NCBI RefSeq assembly: GCF_001735805.1
Contig: NZ_CP017248.1
Span: 3,162,001 to 3,226,000, forward strand
Direction: 5' to 3'
Origin: Streptomyces fodineus
Lineage (GTDB): Bacteria > Actinomycetota > Actinomycetes > Streptomycetales > Streptomycetaceae
Length of the DNA stretch: 64,000 bases
The position numbers were made by a program, and so were the translations under genes. The notes beneath the pieces were generated by a model. The model made no database searches. It had not been told where the DNA came from and was given only the letters and a program-made list of their open reading frames with translations. Each line of letters begins with the position of its first letter. The stretch's first letter is position 1. This document shows positions 26,394-34,697 of the stretch, piece by piece.

Positions 26394-27680
26394 GTGCGTG
26401 TCTTGATGCGTCTGCATGTCCTCGACCGGGTGGCGATCGGTCTGCTGGCGACCGGACTGCTGTGCGTGGCCACGGGTTTGCTGCCGGCGCATTCCGCGTC
26501 CGGCGCGATGACCCGCATCGCCCCGCTGCTGGCGTTCCTGGGCACGGTGATCGTGCTGGCCGAACTGACCAGCAGGGCCGAGGTGTTCGATGTGCTGGCG
26601 GCGCGGGTGGCGAGGGCGGGGCGGGGCAGCTATCCGGTTCTGTTCCTGTTGTGCGTCGCCTTCGCCTCTGTCACGACGATCGCCCTGAATCTGGATACGA
26701 CGGCCGTCCTGCTGACCCCGGTGATGCTGGCGCTCGCCTCCCGGGTGGGCATCGCGCCGGTGCCGCTGGCGATGACGACGGTTTGGCTCGCCAACACGGC
26801 GAGCCTGCTGCTGCCGGTGTCCAACCTGACGAACCTGCTGGCGGCCAACCGGGTCGCGCTGTCCCCGCTGGGCCTGGCGGGACGGATGTGGGCACCGCAA
26901 CTCGCCGTGCTGGCAGTGACAATGGCTTGTTTGTGGCTGTTCTTCTGGCGGCGGGGGCGGCGTGGGGGGCCGGTTGTGGACGGGTCGGGCCTGATGGAGG
27001 CCGTACCGGAGCCGGCGGGGCCGGGGGCGGCGCGTGTGGTGGCGGACGTGCGTTCCGGTGCCGCCGACCGATATGTGCCGCCGGGGGTGCACCGACCCGC
27101 CGACCCGGTGCTCTTCCGCGCCTGCGCGCTCGCCTGCGCCGGCTTTCTGCTGGCCATCCTGGTGGCCGACGTACCGCTGTGGACGGCGTCCGGGACGGCG
27201 GCGCTGGTCGCCGTGGCGGCGTTCGCGGTACGGCAGCGGTCCGCGCTCCGGCTGTCGCTCATCCCCTGGCGGCTGCTGGTGATGGTGCCGGGCATGTTCC
27301 TGGTGGTCGAGACCGTCAACGCGCACGGGCTGCATGACCTGCTGGCCTCGGCGGTGGGCGCCGACGGCGGCACGCTCGGCCTGTTCCGCGCGGCGGCGGT
27401 CGGCGGCGGCCTGTCCAACGCCCTGAACAACCTGCCGGTCTATCTGGCCGGGGAAGCGGCCGTTCCGGTGGGCAACCACGACCAGCTCCTCGCCCTGCTG
27501 ATCGGCACCAACGCCGGCCCGGTGATCACACCGTGGGCGTCCCTGGCCACGCTGCTGTGGTACGAGCGCTGCCATGCCTACGGCGTACGGGTGCCGGTCA
27601 CCCGGTTGATGGGGACCGGCGCGGTGCTGGCCGCGAGCGCCGTGGGGGCGGGGGTGGGAGTACTGGCGTTGACGCGGTAG
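26394..27680 (+). CDS. SLC13/ArsB-type membrane transporter
   Basis: The protein of about 428 residues has around ten to eleven hydrophobic segments. TTIALNLDTTAVLLTPVMLA and NTASLLLPVSNLTNLLAAN are the duplicated Asn/Ser/Thr-rich hairpins of the ion transporter superfamily that includes ArsB and SLC13. SNALNNLPVYLAGEAA and GTNAGPVITPWASL are the second pair. It probably exports an anion (arsenite-like) or moves a divalent anion; no arsenic genes are nearby, so the substrate is open. It is divergent from the TIR-NACHT gene with a 101-bp gap. GTG 26394 or ATG 26406 may be the start. Confidence 0.78.
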   Translation: MRVLMRLHVLDRVAIGLLATGLLCVATGLLPAHSASGAMTRIAPLLAFLGTVIVLAELTSRAEVFDVLAARVARAGRGSYPVLFLLCVAFASVTTIALNLDTTAVLLTPVMLALASRVGIAPVPLAMTTVWLANTASLLLPVSNLTNLLAANRVALSPLGLAGRMWAPQLAVLAVTMACLWLFFWRRGRRGGPVVDGSGLMEAVPEPAGPGAARVVADVRSGAADRYVPPGVHRPADPVLFRACALACAGFLLAILVADVPLWTASGTAALVAVAAFAVRQRSALRLSLIPWRLLVMVPGMFLVVETVNAHGLHDLLASAVGADGGTLGLFRAAAVGGGLSNALNNLPVYLAGEAAVPVGNHDQLLALLIGTNAGPVITPWASLATLLWYERCHAYGVRVPVTRLMGTGAVLAASAVGAGVGVLALTR

Positions 27681-27732
27681 GACATGTCGCACACAAGTGC
27701 GCCTGTTGCACGGCGGTGACGATTCCGGCATA

Positions 27733-27754
27733 GATCGACACAGGACGGTCGATC
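27733..27754. promoter_or_regulatory. Inverted repeat GATCGAC...GTCGATC
   Basis: GATCGAC (27733-27739) and GTCGATC (27748-27754) flank 8 bp in the gap before the secreted-protein gene. It may be an operator or a hairpin after the transporter gene. Confidence 0.35.
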
Positions 27755-27891
27755 AAGATGAATGTGTCGCGAGCAGTGATCAACCAGAAGGTGACCGAGG
27801 GGCATCGTGACCGGATCGCCCCGGCCCGGCGCCGGAAGGCACAGCGCGCGAAGGGATGAACAACCGACCGTTACACATTCCAGGGGGAATC

Positions 27892-28869
27892 ATGTCCTTG
27901 ATCCGTCCGACCGCTCGGCGCCTCGGCCTGCTGTGCGCCGCCACGGTCGCCGCTCTCGTCCCGGTCGTGGGCGCCGTGCCCGCCGCCGTGGCCGCACCCG
28001 CCGCCTCCGCGCCGCTGTCCATCTCCTACTCGAAGCCGTCTCCGGACGCACCGCTGACCCGTGGCTACTCCACCAGCACCATCGACCTGGCGGTCGCCAA
28101 CAGGGGGAGCACCGCCAAGAACTACACGGGACTGCTCGAGGTGTCCGCCGTCGGCCCGAGAGGCCTGGACACCAAGAAGGTGACCGTGGACGTCAGGTCA
28201 CTGAACGGGCCGTCGGCGCCCGCGCGGGTCTCCACCAGCGACCACGGCACCGTCGAGGCCGAATTCAGCCCCCTCCACTCGGCGATCAGCGTTCCCGCGC
28301 ACACCACCTACCACTGGCGGATCACCCTCGGCGCCACACCCTCCTTCCCCCGCCTCGACACCGGGATACACCTGGTGACCTCCGGTGCGCAGGACACCGT
28401 CCAGGTCGCGCCGGACGAGCAGGAGGGCACCGTCACCGACACCGTCAGCGGCCTGTCCGAGGCCTCTCCGGCACTGGTGCCCGGCCGCCCCGTGCCCTTC
28501 TCGCTGAGCGTCACGGGCGACGCCGACAGCCGCTTCACCCACACGCTCTCCAGCACGGTGAGCCTCTACCCGCCCGTCGACCCCTACCTGCGGCCGTCGG
28601 TGAGGCTGCAGTTTCTCGACAACGGGCAGTGGACGGAGCTGCCCACGGCCGACGGCCCCTACAACTGGAAGCTGCCCGCCGTCGCGGCCGGCCTGACCCC
28701 GGGTGAGGTCCACACCTACCAGCTGCGCTTCGTCGAGGACGCCGCCTCCGAGCCGCGCGCCGGTGACTGGCAGGCGAACTTCTCGGTCTTCACCTACCAG
28801 GACAGCGCCAACCGCCCCCTGGTCGGGCGGGCCGACAGCAGCATCGTCCTGGGCAGCACCGGCGACTGA
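27892..28869 (+). CDS. Secreted hypothetical protein, 325 aa
   Basis: A clear signal peptide (LGLLCAATVAALVPVVGAV, cleavage near VAA/APA) is followed by about 290 extracellular residues rich in Ser/Thr/Pro. Beta-rich segments such as TIDLAVANRGSTAKNYTGLL and LQFLDNGQWTELP suggest tandem Ig-like or jelly-roll domains. No catalytic motif is recognisable. ATG 27892 follows CAGGGGGAA. It stands alone between the transporter gene and a convergent DUF397 gene; its role is unknown. Confidence 0.7.
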   Translation: MSLIRPTARRLGLLCAATVAALVPVVGAVPAAVAAPAASAPLSISYSKPSPDAPLTRGYSTSTIDLAVANRGSTAKNYTGLLEVSAVGPRGLDTKKVTVDVRSLNGPSAPARVSTSDHGTVEAEFSPLHSAISVPAHTTYHWRITLGATPSFPRLDTGIHLVTSGAQDTVQVAPDEQEGTVTDTVSGLSEASPALVPGRPVPFSLSVTGDADSRFTHTLSSTVSLYPPVDPYLRPSVRLQFLDNGQWTELPTADGPYNWKLPAVAAGLTPGEVHTYQLRFVEDAASEPRAGDWQANFSVFTYQDSANRPLVGRADSSIVLGSTGD

Positions 28870-28871
28870 CG

Positions 28872-29093
28872 TCAACCCCGCGTCTTCACGGCACCGACGA
28901 ACGCCGACCAGGCGGGCGCCGTGAAGACGACGGCGGGGCCGGTGGGGTTCTTGCTGTCGCGGACGGGGACGTGGGTGGGGGCGGCGGTGTCGTTGACTTC
29001 GAGGCAGTTGCCGCCGCTCTCGCCGCTGTAGCTCGACTTACGCCAGCCACTCAGTACCGATGCGTCAGGGATGCTGTTCTCTCCGTGCATCAT
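28872..29093 (-). CDS. DUF397 domain protein
   Basis: This 73-residue protein has the DUF397 hallmarks GWRKSSYSGESGGNCLEV, VRDSKNP and a late WSAFVGAVK. Such small proteins are almost always encoded beside an XRE regulator in streptomycetes and act with it in developmental or antibiotic control (the WhiJ-like systems). Here it overlaps the XRE gene by 29 bp, consistent with coupled translation. Two adjacent ATG codons (29093, 29090) are possible starts. Confidence 0.88.
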   Translation of the reverse strand: MMHGENSIPDASVLSGWRKSSYSGESGGNCLEVNDTAAPTHVPVRDSKNPTGPAVVFTAPAWSAFVGAVKTRG

Positions 29094-29904
29094 GCTCGTA
29101 ATCCTCCGCGACCGACCTGATCAGCTCCAGTGACTTGCGGTGCGACAAGGCGTCGCCCAGAGCATGATCGTAGACGTCCTCCAACTCACGCACGGTGCCT
29201 TGGACTTCCCAAATCCTTCCAGACTTCAGGCCTTCCACATATGCGACGGGCGGCAGCTCCTCGAACCACATGAGCTTGACGGGGCCCTCCAGGAGGGCAT
29301 GGGCACCCGCCATGAAGGGGAGCACGTGTACGCGGACGCGTCGCCGCTCGCCCAGCTCCAAGATGTGCCGTAGTTGGCCGCACATCACTTCAGGGCCGCC
29401 GATCACCTGACGGAGAGCGGCTTCACCCAGCAAGAGCGTCACTTTGGGCGAGTCGAAGTCATCCAGGATTCGGGCGCGTTCGAGGCGTGTGCTGAGGAGG
29501 CTGTCACGTCGCTCGTCGCTCTTGGCAGGGTGACCGGAACTGAGCACCTCGCGCGCGTACCCGGGCGTCTGCAGGAATCCGGGAACGAGAATGGTCGTGT
29601 ACTCCTTGATCGCGACAGCCTGCCGCTCCAACTCCGCAGCCTCCGCGAAATGCTCGGCCACACTGCGGCCGTCCAGCGCCGGCAGAAACCGCTCGAAGAA
29701 CCCATCCGTGCCCAACTCCCGGTCCAGCCGGCGCGCATCCTCCACGTCCGGCCGTCGGCGCCCCGCCTCGATGTGGGCGATGTGTGTGCGGGACATCACG
29801 ACACGTTGGCTCAGTTCCTCCTGTGTGAGTCCCGCCGCCTCCCTCCGCCGCTTCAGTTCCTGCCCGTACTGCTTGCGAGTGAGCGGAGTGTCCTCGATGG
29901 CCAC
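29065..29904 (-). CDS. XRE-family helix-turn-helix regulator with DUF5753
   Basis: The N-terminal HTH is in KQYGQELKRRREAAGLTQEE and RVVMSRTHIAHIEAGRRRP, and the rest is the DUF5753 ligand or partner region (ILVPGFLQTPGYAREVL, ILELGERRRVRVHVLPF). The 279-residue protein pairs with the overlapping DUF397 gene, the usual arrangement for WhiJ-type regulators. GTG 29904 is chosen because GGGGAG lies 9 nt upstream; an ATG at 29940 would have no such site. The target genes are unknown. Confidence 0.88.
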   Translation of the reverse strand: MAIEDTPLTRKQYGQELKRRREAAGLTQEELSQRVVMSRTHIAHIEAGRRRPDVEDARRLDRELGTDGFFERFLPALDGRSVAEHFAEAAELERQAVAIKEYTTILVPGFLQTPGYAREVLSSGHPAKSDERRDSLLSTRLERARILDDFDSPKVTLLLGEAALRQVIGGPEVMCGQLRHILELGERRRVRVHVLPFMAGAHALLEGPVKLMWFEELPPVAYVEGLKSGRIWEVQGTVRELEDVYDHALGDALSHRKSLELIRSVAEDYEHDARREQHP

Positions 29905-30017
29905 CTGTCCAACTCCCCTGGCGCGAACCCCGGTTGTCACGCTCTGTCATCTACCGAAGCTACTCGCCTTCACATCACTCTGTGCATGAATCACCACGGA
30001 AAGTGAAAGGCGTTGGC

Positions 30018-30197
30018 GTGCAAGACCACGAAGACGACTTCGTCGGCGCGTATCTCACGCTGAGGGTCTCCCGGGACGGTGGCCGGACCTGGGGTCCGAG
30101 GGTGACGTACCGCCCGCCGAAGAACGCGGCACCGCTGGACCTGTCGGGACGGTTTCCGCCCTGTGCGTGCCCCCGGTGCCGGGAGAGAAAGGGCTGA
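30018..30197 (+). CDS. Small conserved hypothetical protein with CxC-P-RC end
   Basis: A 59-residue protein starting at GTG 30018 (AAAGG upstream). It contains LTLRVSRDGGRTWGP and ends FPPCACPRCRERKG, a possible metal-binding Cys cluster. Similar short proteins are familiar from streptomycete genomes beside XRE genes, but I cannot give a function. Its whole 3' part lies antisense to the 3' end of the inositol-phosphatase-like gene (143-bp overlap), so one of the two ends may be wrong. Confidence 0.5.
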   Translation: MQDHEDDFVGAYLTLRVSRDGGRTWGPRVTYRPPKNAAPLDLSGRFPPCACPRCRERKG

Positions 30198-31029
30198 CGA
30201 GGTCGAGAAGATGGGGCAACAGCTCCGGGCGGCCCGCGACGAAGGACCGCCCGGTGTCGGGGCCGCCGTAGCCGCCCCCGAACTCGGCTCCGTCGAGGTG
30301 ACGCAGAGCGATACCCGCCTCGCGGGCGAGCAGCGCACCGGCGGGCAGGTCGATGGCTTCGGCGCGGTAGCCGACGAAGCCGTCGATGTCGCCCCGGGCC
30401 AGCATGGCCCAGGCCACCAGTGGTGCCCAGAGCTGGAGCAGGCGGCGGGAGCGGAGTTCGAGGGTGTGCCGCAGCGCGCAGGCCACGGTGTCGTCGCGGG
30501 GGACGCCGTGGCCCTGCGTCCAGGCCAGCAGGGGGCCGGCCGGGGAGAGCGGACGGCCGACGGCGTGGGAGGGGAGCCGTCCGGCCGGGCCATGGGCCCC
30601 AGCCCCGCGCAGGGCGGACCAGGTACGGCAGGTCATCGGATCGTGGACGACCCCCACCACCGGCGTGTCATCGACGCACAGCGCGATGCCGACGACATAG
30701 ACGGCGAGCCCGATCACCACGTTGTTGCTGCCGTCGAGCGGATCGACCAGCCAGGTACGGCCGCCGCCGTCACCGGAGAGTTCGCCGGACTCCTCGGCGA
30801 GGATGCGGTCCCGCGGGAAGCGCTCGCGGATCCGGCCGACCACGAGCTGCTCGGCGGCCAGGTCCAAGTCGGTGACGACGTCGCCGAGTCGGCCCTTGGG
30901 CCGGGCGCCGAAGCCGTCGGGAAAGCGGGACCGCAGCAGCGCCCCGGCCTCCTCGGCGGCGGCCACCGCCGTACGGTGCTCATCGGCGTAACCGGCCGAC
31001 GCAGGCCAGGCGTCACGGTTCGGGCTCAT
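30055..31029 (-). CDS. Inositol monophosphatase-family phosphatase
   Basis: The 324-residue protein has the family's metal motifs: AEESGE, WLVDPLDGSNN (DPLDG) and IDLPAGALLAREAG near the C-terminus in place of WDxAAG. It should be a magnesium-dependent phosphomonoesterase acting on inositol phosphate, PAP or a related substrate. The C-terminal 45-50 residues (after LVSPFSPGTGG) look non-homologous and overlap the convergent small gene. It follows the cupin-like gene with a 17-bp overlap, so the two are cotranscribed. ATG 31029 has AGGAGG upstream. Confidence 0.82.
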   Translation of the reverse strand: MSPNRDAWPASAGYADEHRTAVAAAEEAGALLRSRFPDGFGARPKGRLGDVVTDLDLAAEQLVVGRIRERFPRDRILAEESGELSGDGGGRTWLVDPLDGSNNVVIGLAVYVVGIALCVDDTPVVGVVHDPMTCRTWSALRGAGAHGPAGRLPSHAVGRPLSPAGPLLAWTQGHGVPRDDTVACALRHTLELRSRRLLQLWAPLVAWAMLARGDIDGFVGYRAEAIDLPAGALLAREAGIALRHLDGAEFGGGYGGPDTGRSFVAGRPELLPHLLDLVSPFSPGTGGTHRAETVPTGPAVPRSSAGGTSPSDPRSGHRPGRPSA

Positions 31030-31669
31030 GGATCCTCCTGAGGGCGGCCCGAGCGATCCGGGCGGTCTGGGTCACGTCGCACGTCCGGCGGACCATGCGG
31101 TGCCCCGGGGCGGACAGCGAGCCCAGGGAGAGGTCCACCCGGCCGGGCAGGGTCCGGCCCAGGACCAGGGTGGCGGTGGGGCGGCCGTCCGGCACCACGC
31201 TGGTGTGGAACGCGCCCGCCGGGAGGGCGTAGCTCTGGCCGCGTGTGCTGGTCTGCCGCGCGCCGGGCCGGCAGCGCACCAGCCGCTCGGTGGGCCGCAG
31301 TTCGTCCACGCCGGAGGGGTCGCTGTGCACTTCGAAGACCCGGTGGGTGGGGTCGCCGCTGTCGTCGTCGATGTGCACCCGCCGGTTGTCGAGTTGCCCG
31401 TACAGCACCGTGCTGGTCAAGTCCCAGCTGTGACAGTGCACTTGGGGCACGGATCCGTCGTGCTCCGCCTCCGGTGTGCCGAAGACGTGGACGCAGACGC
31501 CGTCGTCGCCGTCGCGCAGGACGGGCAGGCAGACGAATCCGAGTGGGTGCCGTACCGCGTGCAGGGCGCGGTGGCCGGTGACGATCCGGTCCAGCTCCGA
31601 TACGGCGTGCCGTGTCAGCTCGGCGGTGGCGTGCCGCCGGGCGGCCCGTTCCAGGGCCGGGTAGTCCAT
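31013..31669 (-). CDS. Cupin-like hypothetical protein
   Basis: The 218-residue soluble protein has VHCHSWDLTSTVLYGQL and a later GAFHTSVVPDGRP, with His residues spaced as in a metal-binding cupin or cysteine-dioxygenase-like barrel. No close family is recognised. ATG 31669 follows GGGGGAAGG. It lies between a membrane protein gene and the phosphatase gene, the latter overlapping it, so the three form an operon. Confidence 0.6.
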   Translation of the reverse strand: MDYPALERAARRHATAELTRHAVSELDRIVTGHRALHAVRHPLGFVCLPVLRDGDDGVCVHVFGTPEAEHDGSVPQVHCHSWDLTSTVLYGQLDNRRVHIDDDSGDPTHRVFEVHSDPSGVDELRPTERLVRCRPGARQTSTRGQSYALPAGAFHTSVVPDGRPTATLVLGRTLPGRVDLSLGSLSAPGHRMVRRTCDVTQTARIARAALRRIHEPEP

Positions 31670-31699
31670 GTTCCTTCCCCCTTGGCCGGAACACGACGC

Positions 31700-32656
31700 T
31701 CACCTGCGGTACGGGTTCTCCGCGCGCAGCGCCTTGTCGATGATGTCGCCGACGTCACGGTCGGTGAAACTCGCTGGAAGCGGCAGGCCGAGCCGGTCGA
31801 GCAGGCGTCTGACCTCGTCCACGGTCGGCTCGTCGGCGAGGGGGACGGACTCGCGCAGATCGAGCTTGACCGCCTGCTCGCGGCTCTGGTGCAGCTCGGT
31901 GACGTAGTAGTCGTACAGCGGCCGGTCACGTTCCACGTAGAGGCTGACCCGGCTGGGGTCGTCCTGGGTGATGATCAGGCAGGTGTCCGAGAGGTCGAAG
32001 CGCAGTGCCGGTGCCACCGAGGACAGGTGGACGTCGATCTCCAGGGTGTCCAGCCGCTGCCGGTGCCAGGCGGCGGCGACGACGGTGGCGTACGCCTCCT
32101 TGCGGGTGCGCTCCACGGTCCACTCGGCGAGGCCGCCACCGGGGCCGAACGTACTGCGGAAGCGCGCGTACGCGGCGCACACCTGGTCGTCGGCGGGGTT
32201 GATGATGTCGATCTTCATGCTGATGGAGCGCCGCTGCCGCTGTGCCTCCAGCACGCACTCGGGCAGCGTGACGGCGCGCAGATAGGTGCCGGTGCCGCCC
32301 TTGAACACCCAGCGGGTGGTGGTGCGCCGGGCCCGCTCGTGCGCGAGCGCGACCTCGGCGCCGGAGAGTCTGCGCACCATCGCCAGATCCTCGATGGCCC
32401 GGCCGGTCCCGGCGGTCGCGGCCCGGATGTCGGCCATCCGCCTTCGGCGCTCGGTGAGCGAGCCGAACACCAGCGCCGCGAGCACCAGCAGGGTGGCCCC
32501 GGAGACGATGTTGGAGTCCATGTTCTGGTTGAGGACGTCCATGATCCCGACGACCAGCGCGACGACGATCGCGACGATCCCGTCCAGGTTCCGGACCGCC
32601 CAGGCGATCCCGTCCTCCAGCCGGCGCCCGGCCCCCTGCGGCGTACTGCTCGTCAC
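31700..32656 (-). CDS. Membrane-anchored hypothetical protein, 318 aa
   Basis: Two hydrophobic segments (GIVAIVVALVVGIMDVL and IVSGATLLVLAALVFGSL) near the N-terminus are followed by about 240 cytoplasmic residues. These include RRTTTRWVFKGGTGTYLRAVTLP, EVDVHLS-like strands and a C-terminal SFTDRDVGDIIDKAL helix. I do not recognise a family. GTG 32656 sits 6 nt after GGGGGAGG. It is the first gene of the operon with the cupin-like and phosphatase genes. A sensor or scaffold role at the membrane is possible but not shown. Confidence 0.65.
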   Translation of the reverse strand: MTSSTPQGAGRRLEDGIAWAVRNLDGIVAIVVALVVGIMDVLNQNMDSNIVSGATLLVLAALVFGSLTERRRRMADIRAATAGTGRAIEDLAMVRRLSGAEVALAHERARRTTTRWVFKGGTGTYLRAVTLPECVLEAQRQRRSISMKIDIINPADDQVCAAYARFRSTFGPGGGLAEWTVERTRKEAYATVVAAAWHRQRLDTLEIDVHLSSVAPALRFDLSDTCLIITQDDPSRVSLYVERDRPLYDYYVTELHQSREQAVKLDLRESVPLADEPTVDEVRRLLDRLGLPLPASFTDRDVGDIIDKALRAENPYRR

Positions 32657-32750
32657 GTCCACCCTCCCCCGACGGTGGCTTCCATCGTAGGAGCAAGGGG
32701 AGTCGGTCAGCCATGCGGCAATCAGCCGTGAAAATCCCGGGCCGCCCCGC

Positions 32751-33215
32751 TCACCGGAGGTCGTCGCGCCCCAGCCACGCCGGCTTGACCGGCACTCCGT
32801 CGGCGTACCGCTCGACGGGGCCGGCCTGTTCGACCTGTTCGACCTGGGCCAACGGCTGGTCCGGCACATCCGGCTCACCCGGCTCATCGACCACGGCGAC
32901 GGGCTCCCCCGGCGACTCCACGGGTTCCTGGACGACAGGCGCGGCGGAGTCCTCCAGCAGCTCCGCCACCGTGAACCGGGTGGCGAACGACTGCCACGCC
33001 CCGTCCACGACGAGGAGGAACCCGTCGCCGTCCCGAAGGAGCCGGCGGCGCCTGGGACTTCTGGGGTGCTCGGGCGAGAAGCTCCGGGCCCGCCGCTCCA
33101 GCTCGGCCAGCGCCTCCGCACGGGTTCCGAGGACATGCGCCACCACGGCGGCCTCGATGTGCTTGCGGTCACCGGCACTCACGGTCGTCTCGACGACCAG
33201 ACCCCACACCGTCAT
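32751..33215 (-). CDS. Conserved streptomycete hypothetical protein, 154 aa
   Basis: The protein starts MTVWGLVVETTVSAGDRKH and has a compact N-terminal domain (EALAELERRARSFSPEHPRSP, GDGFLLVVDGAWQSFATRFTV). An acidic, Pro/Val/Glu-rich C-terminal tail follows. It looks cytoplasmic. I know similar proteins only as conserved hypotheticals, and no function can be assigned. It lies just downstream of the second potD gene on the same strand. Confidence 0.65.
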   Translation of the reverse strand: MTVWGLVVETTVSAGDRKHIEAAVVAHVLGTRAEALAELERRARSFSPEHPRSPRRRRLLRDGDGFLLVVDGAWQSFATRFTVAELLEDSAAPVVQEPVESPGEPVAVVDEPGEPDVPDQPLAQVEQVEQAGPVERYADGVPVKPAWLGRDDLR

Positions 33216-33271
33216 GTCCTGCGCCCCCTTCGTGCGCGACGACTCTACGGTGTCGTCACGCGCCTGGCCCC

Positions 33272-34435
33272 CTAGAGCCCCACGATCTTGTTCCACCGCT
33301 TGGCGAACTCCACCCGCTCCGTTGACGTGATGTCCCGCGCGATGGCCAGGCGCGCCCGCATTCCGGAGTCCGGGAAGATGAGGGGGTTTTCGGCCAGGGC
33401 TGCCGTGTCCTTGTCCTTCGCGGACGCCAGGACCTCCTTGGCGGCCGGGACCGGGCAGACGTAGTTGACCCAGGCGGCCAGCATCGCGGCCGTTTGGGGG
33501 GCGTAGTAATAGTCGATCAGGCGCTCGGCGTTGGCCCGGTGGCGGGCCCGGTTGGGGATCATCAGGGAGTCCGACCACAGCTCGGCGCCCTCCTCGGGCA
33601 CGAGGAAGCGGATGTCGGGGTTGTCGGCCTGGAGCTGGATGACATCGCCGGAGTAGGCCTGGCAGGCCAGGACGTCTCCGCTGACCAGGTCCTTGGTGTA
33701 GTCGTTGCCGGTGAAGCGGCGGATCTGGCCGCGGTGGACCTCGCGTTCGACCTCGTCGCAGACGTTGTGGAAGTCGTCCGCCGTCCACTTGGTGATGTCC
33801 ACGCCGTTGCCCTGCATGAGGAGGGCGAAGGACTCGTCCAGGCCGGACAGGAGGGTCACGCGGCCCTTGAGGTCGCTCGCCCACAGGTCCTTGACGTGGC
33901 GGATCTCGCGGCCCAGCTTCCTGCGGTTGTAGGCGATGCCGGTGATGCCCGACTGCCAGGGCACGGTGAACCGGCGGCCCTTGTCGAAAGCGGGTGAACG
34001 CAGCAGCGGGTCAAGGTACTTGGCCACGTTCGGCTGCCGGGCACGGTCCATCTCCTCGACCCAGCCCAGCCGGACGAACCGGGCGCACATCCAGTCGCTC
34101 ATGACGATCAGGTCGCGGCCGGTGGACTGATGGTTCATCAGCGCCGGGCTGATCTTGCCGAAGAACTCGTCGTTGTCGTTGATCTCCTCGACGTAGTCGA
34201 CGGATATCCCGGTGCGCTTCCCGAACCCCTCCAGCGTGGGGCGCCGGTTCGGGTCGTGGTCGTCGGTGTCGATGTACAACGGCCAGTTCGCCCAGGTCAG
34301 CTTTCTCTCGGCCGCGGACTCGTCGGCCACGGTCCGGTCACCGGGCGCGACATAGGCGGCGGGCACCCCACAGCCGGCCAGCGCACCGAGCGCGGCGGTG
34401 CCGCCGAGGGCACGCAGCAGGGAGCGGCGGGACAT
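33272..34435 (-). CDS. Second PotD-like polyamine-binding Tat lipoprotein
   Basis: The 387-residue protein opens with a twin-arginine signal MSRRSLLRALGG and a lipobox LAGC (C22). It then follows PotD through WANWPLYIDTDD, INDNDEFFGKISP, GRDLIVMSDW and RRFTGNDYTKDL. It is a clear paralogue of the protein at 12854-14101. It has no permease or ATPase of its own nearby, so it probably feeds the PotABC complex at 9970-12848 or binds a related amine. It is downstream of the aldehyde dehydrogenase, beyond a strong hairpin. ATG 34435 is chosen; a GTG codon lies just before it. Confidence 0.85.
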   Translation of the reverse strand: MSRRSLLRALGGTAALGALAGCGVPAAYVAPGDRTVADESAAERKLTWANWPLYIDTDDHDPNRRPTLEGFGKRTGISVDYVEEINDNDEFFGKISPALMNHQSTGRDLIVMSDWMCARFVRLGWVEEMDRARQPNVAKYLDPLLRSPAFDKGRRFTVPWQSGITGIAYNRRKLGREIRHVKDLWASDLKGRVTLLSGLDESFALLMQGNGVDITKWTADDFHNVCDEVEREVHRGQIRRFTGNDYTKDLVSGDVLACQAYSGDVIQLQADNPDIRFLVPEEGAELWSDSLMIPNRARHRANAERLIDYYYAPQTAAMLAAWVNYVCPVPAAKEVLASAKDKDTAALAENPLIFPDSGMRARLAIARDITSTERVEFAKRWNKIVGL

Positions 34436-34643
34436 CACGGTCGTACGAGAAGAAGTCTGGGGCACCCCGGAAGGATGCCGTTCGGCACGGCGAAGCGGCA
34501 ATCGACGGTGCGTCGAGCATGCCCCCGGGTGCCGGACACCTTGTCGATCCCGGGCCGGACTCGTCCAGGGCCCGCGGCCCGTGGCACTCCGCCGCGGTTC
34601 CCGCCGGGGTGATCGCCCGACCACCGCGACGGGGGAACGGCGC

Positions 34644-34677
34644 GGCCCCCGGACGGGAAGGAACCCGTCCGGGGGCC
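34644..34677 (-). terminator. Strong hairpin after the aminobutyraldehyde dehydrogenase gene
   Basis: GGCCCCCGGACGGG pairs perfectly with CCCGTCCGGGGGCC around an AAGGAA loop. The 14-bp stem ends 21 bp downstream of the stop codon at 34698, a convincing intrinsic terminator for a streptomycete. Confidence 0.8.
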
Positions 34678-34697
34678 GATGCCGCTGTCGGCGGTAC

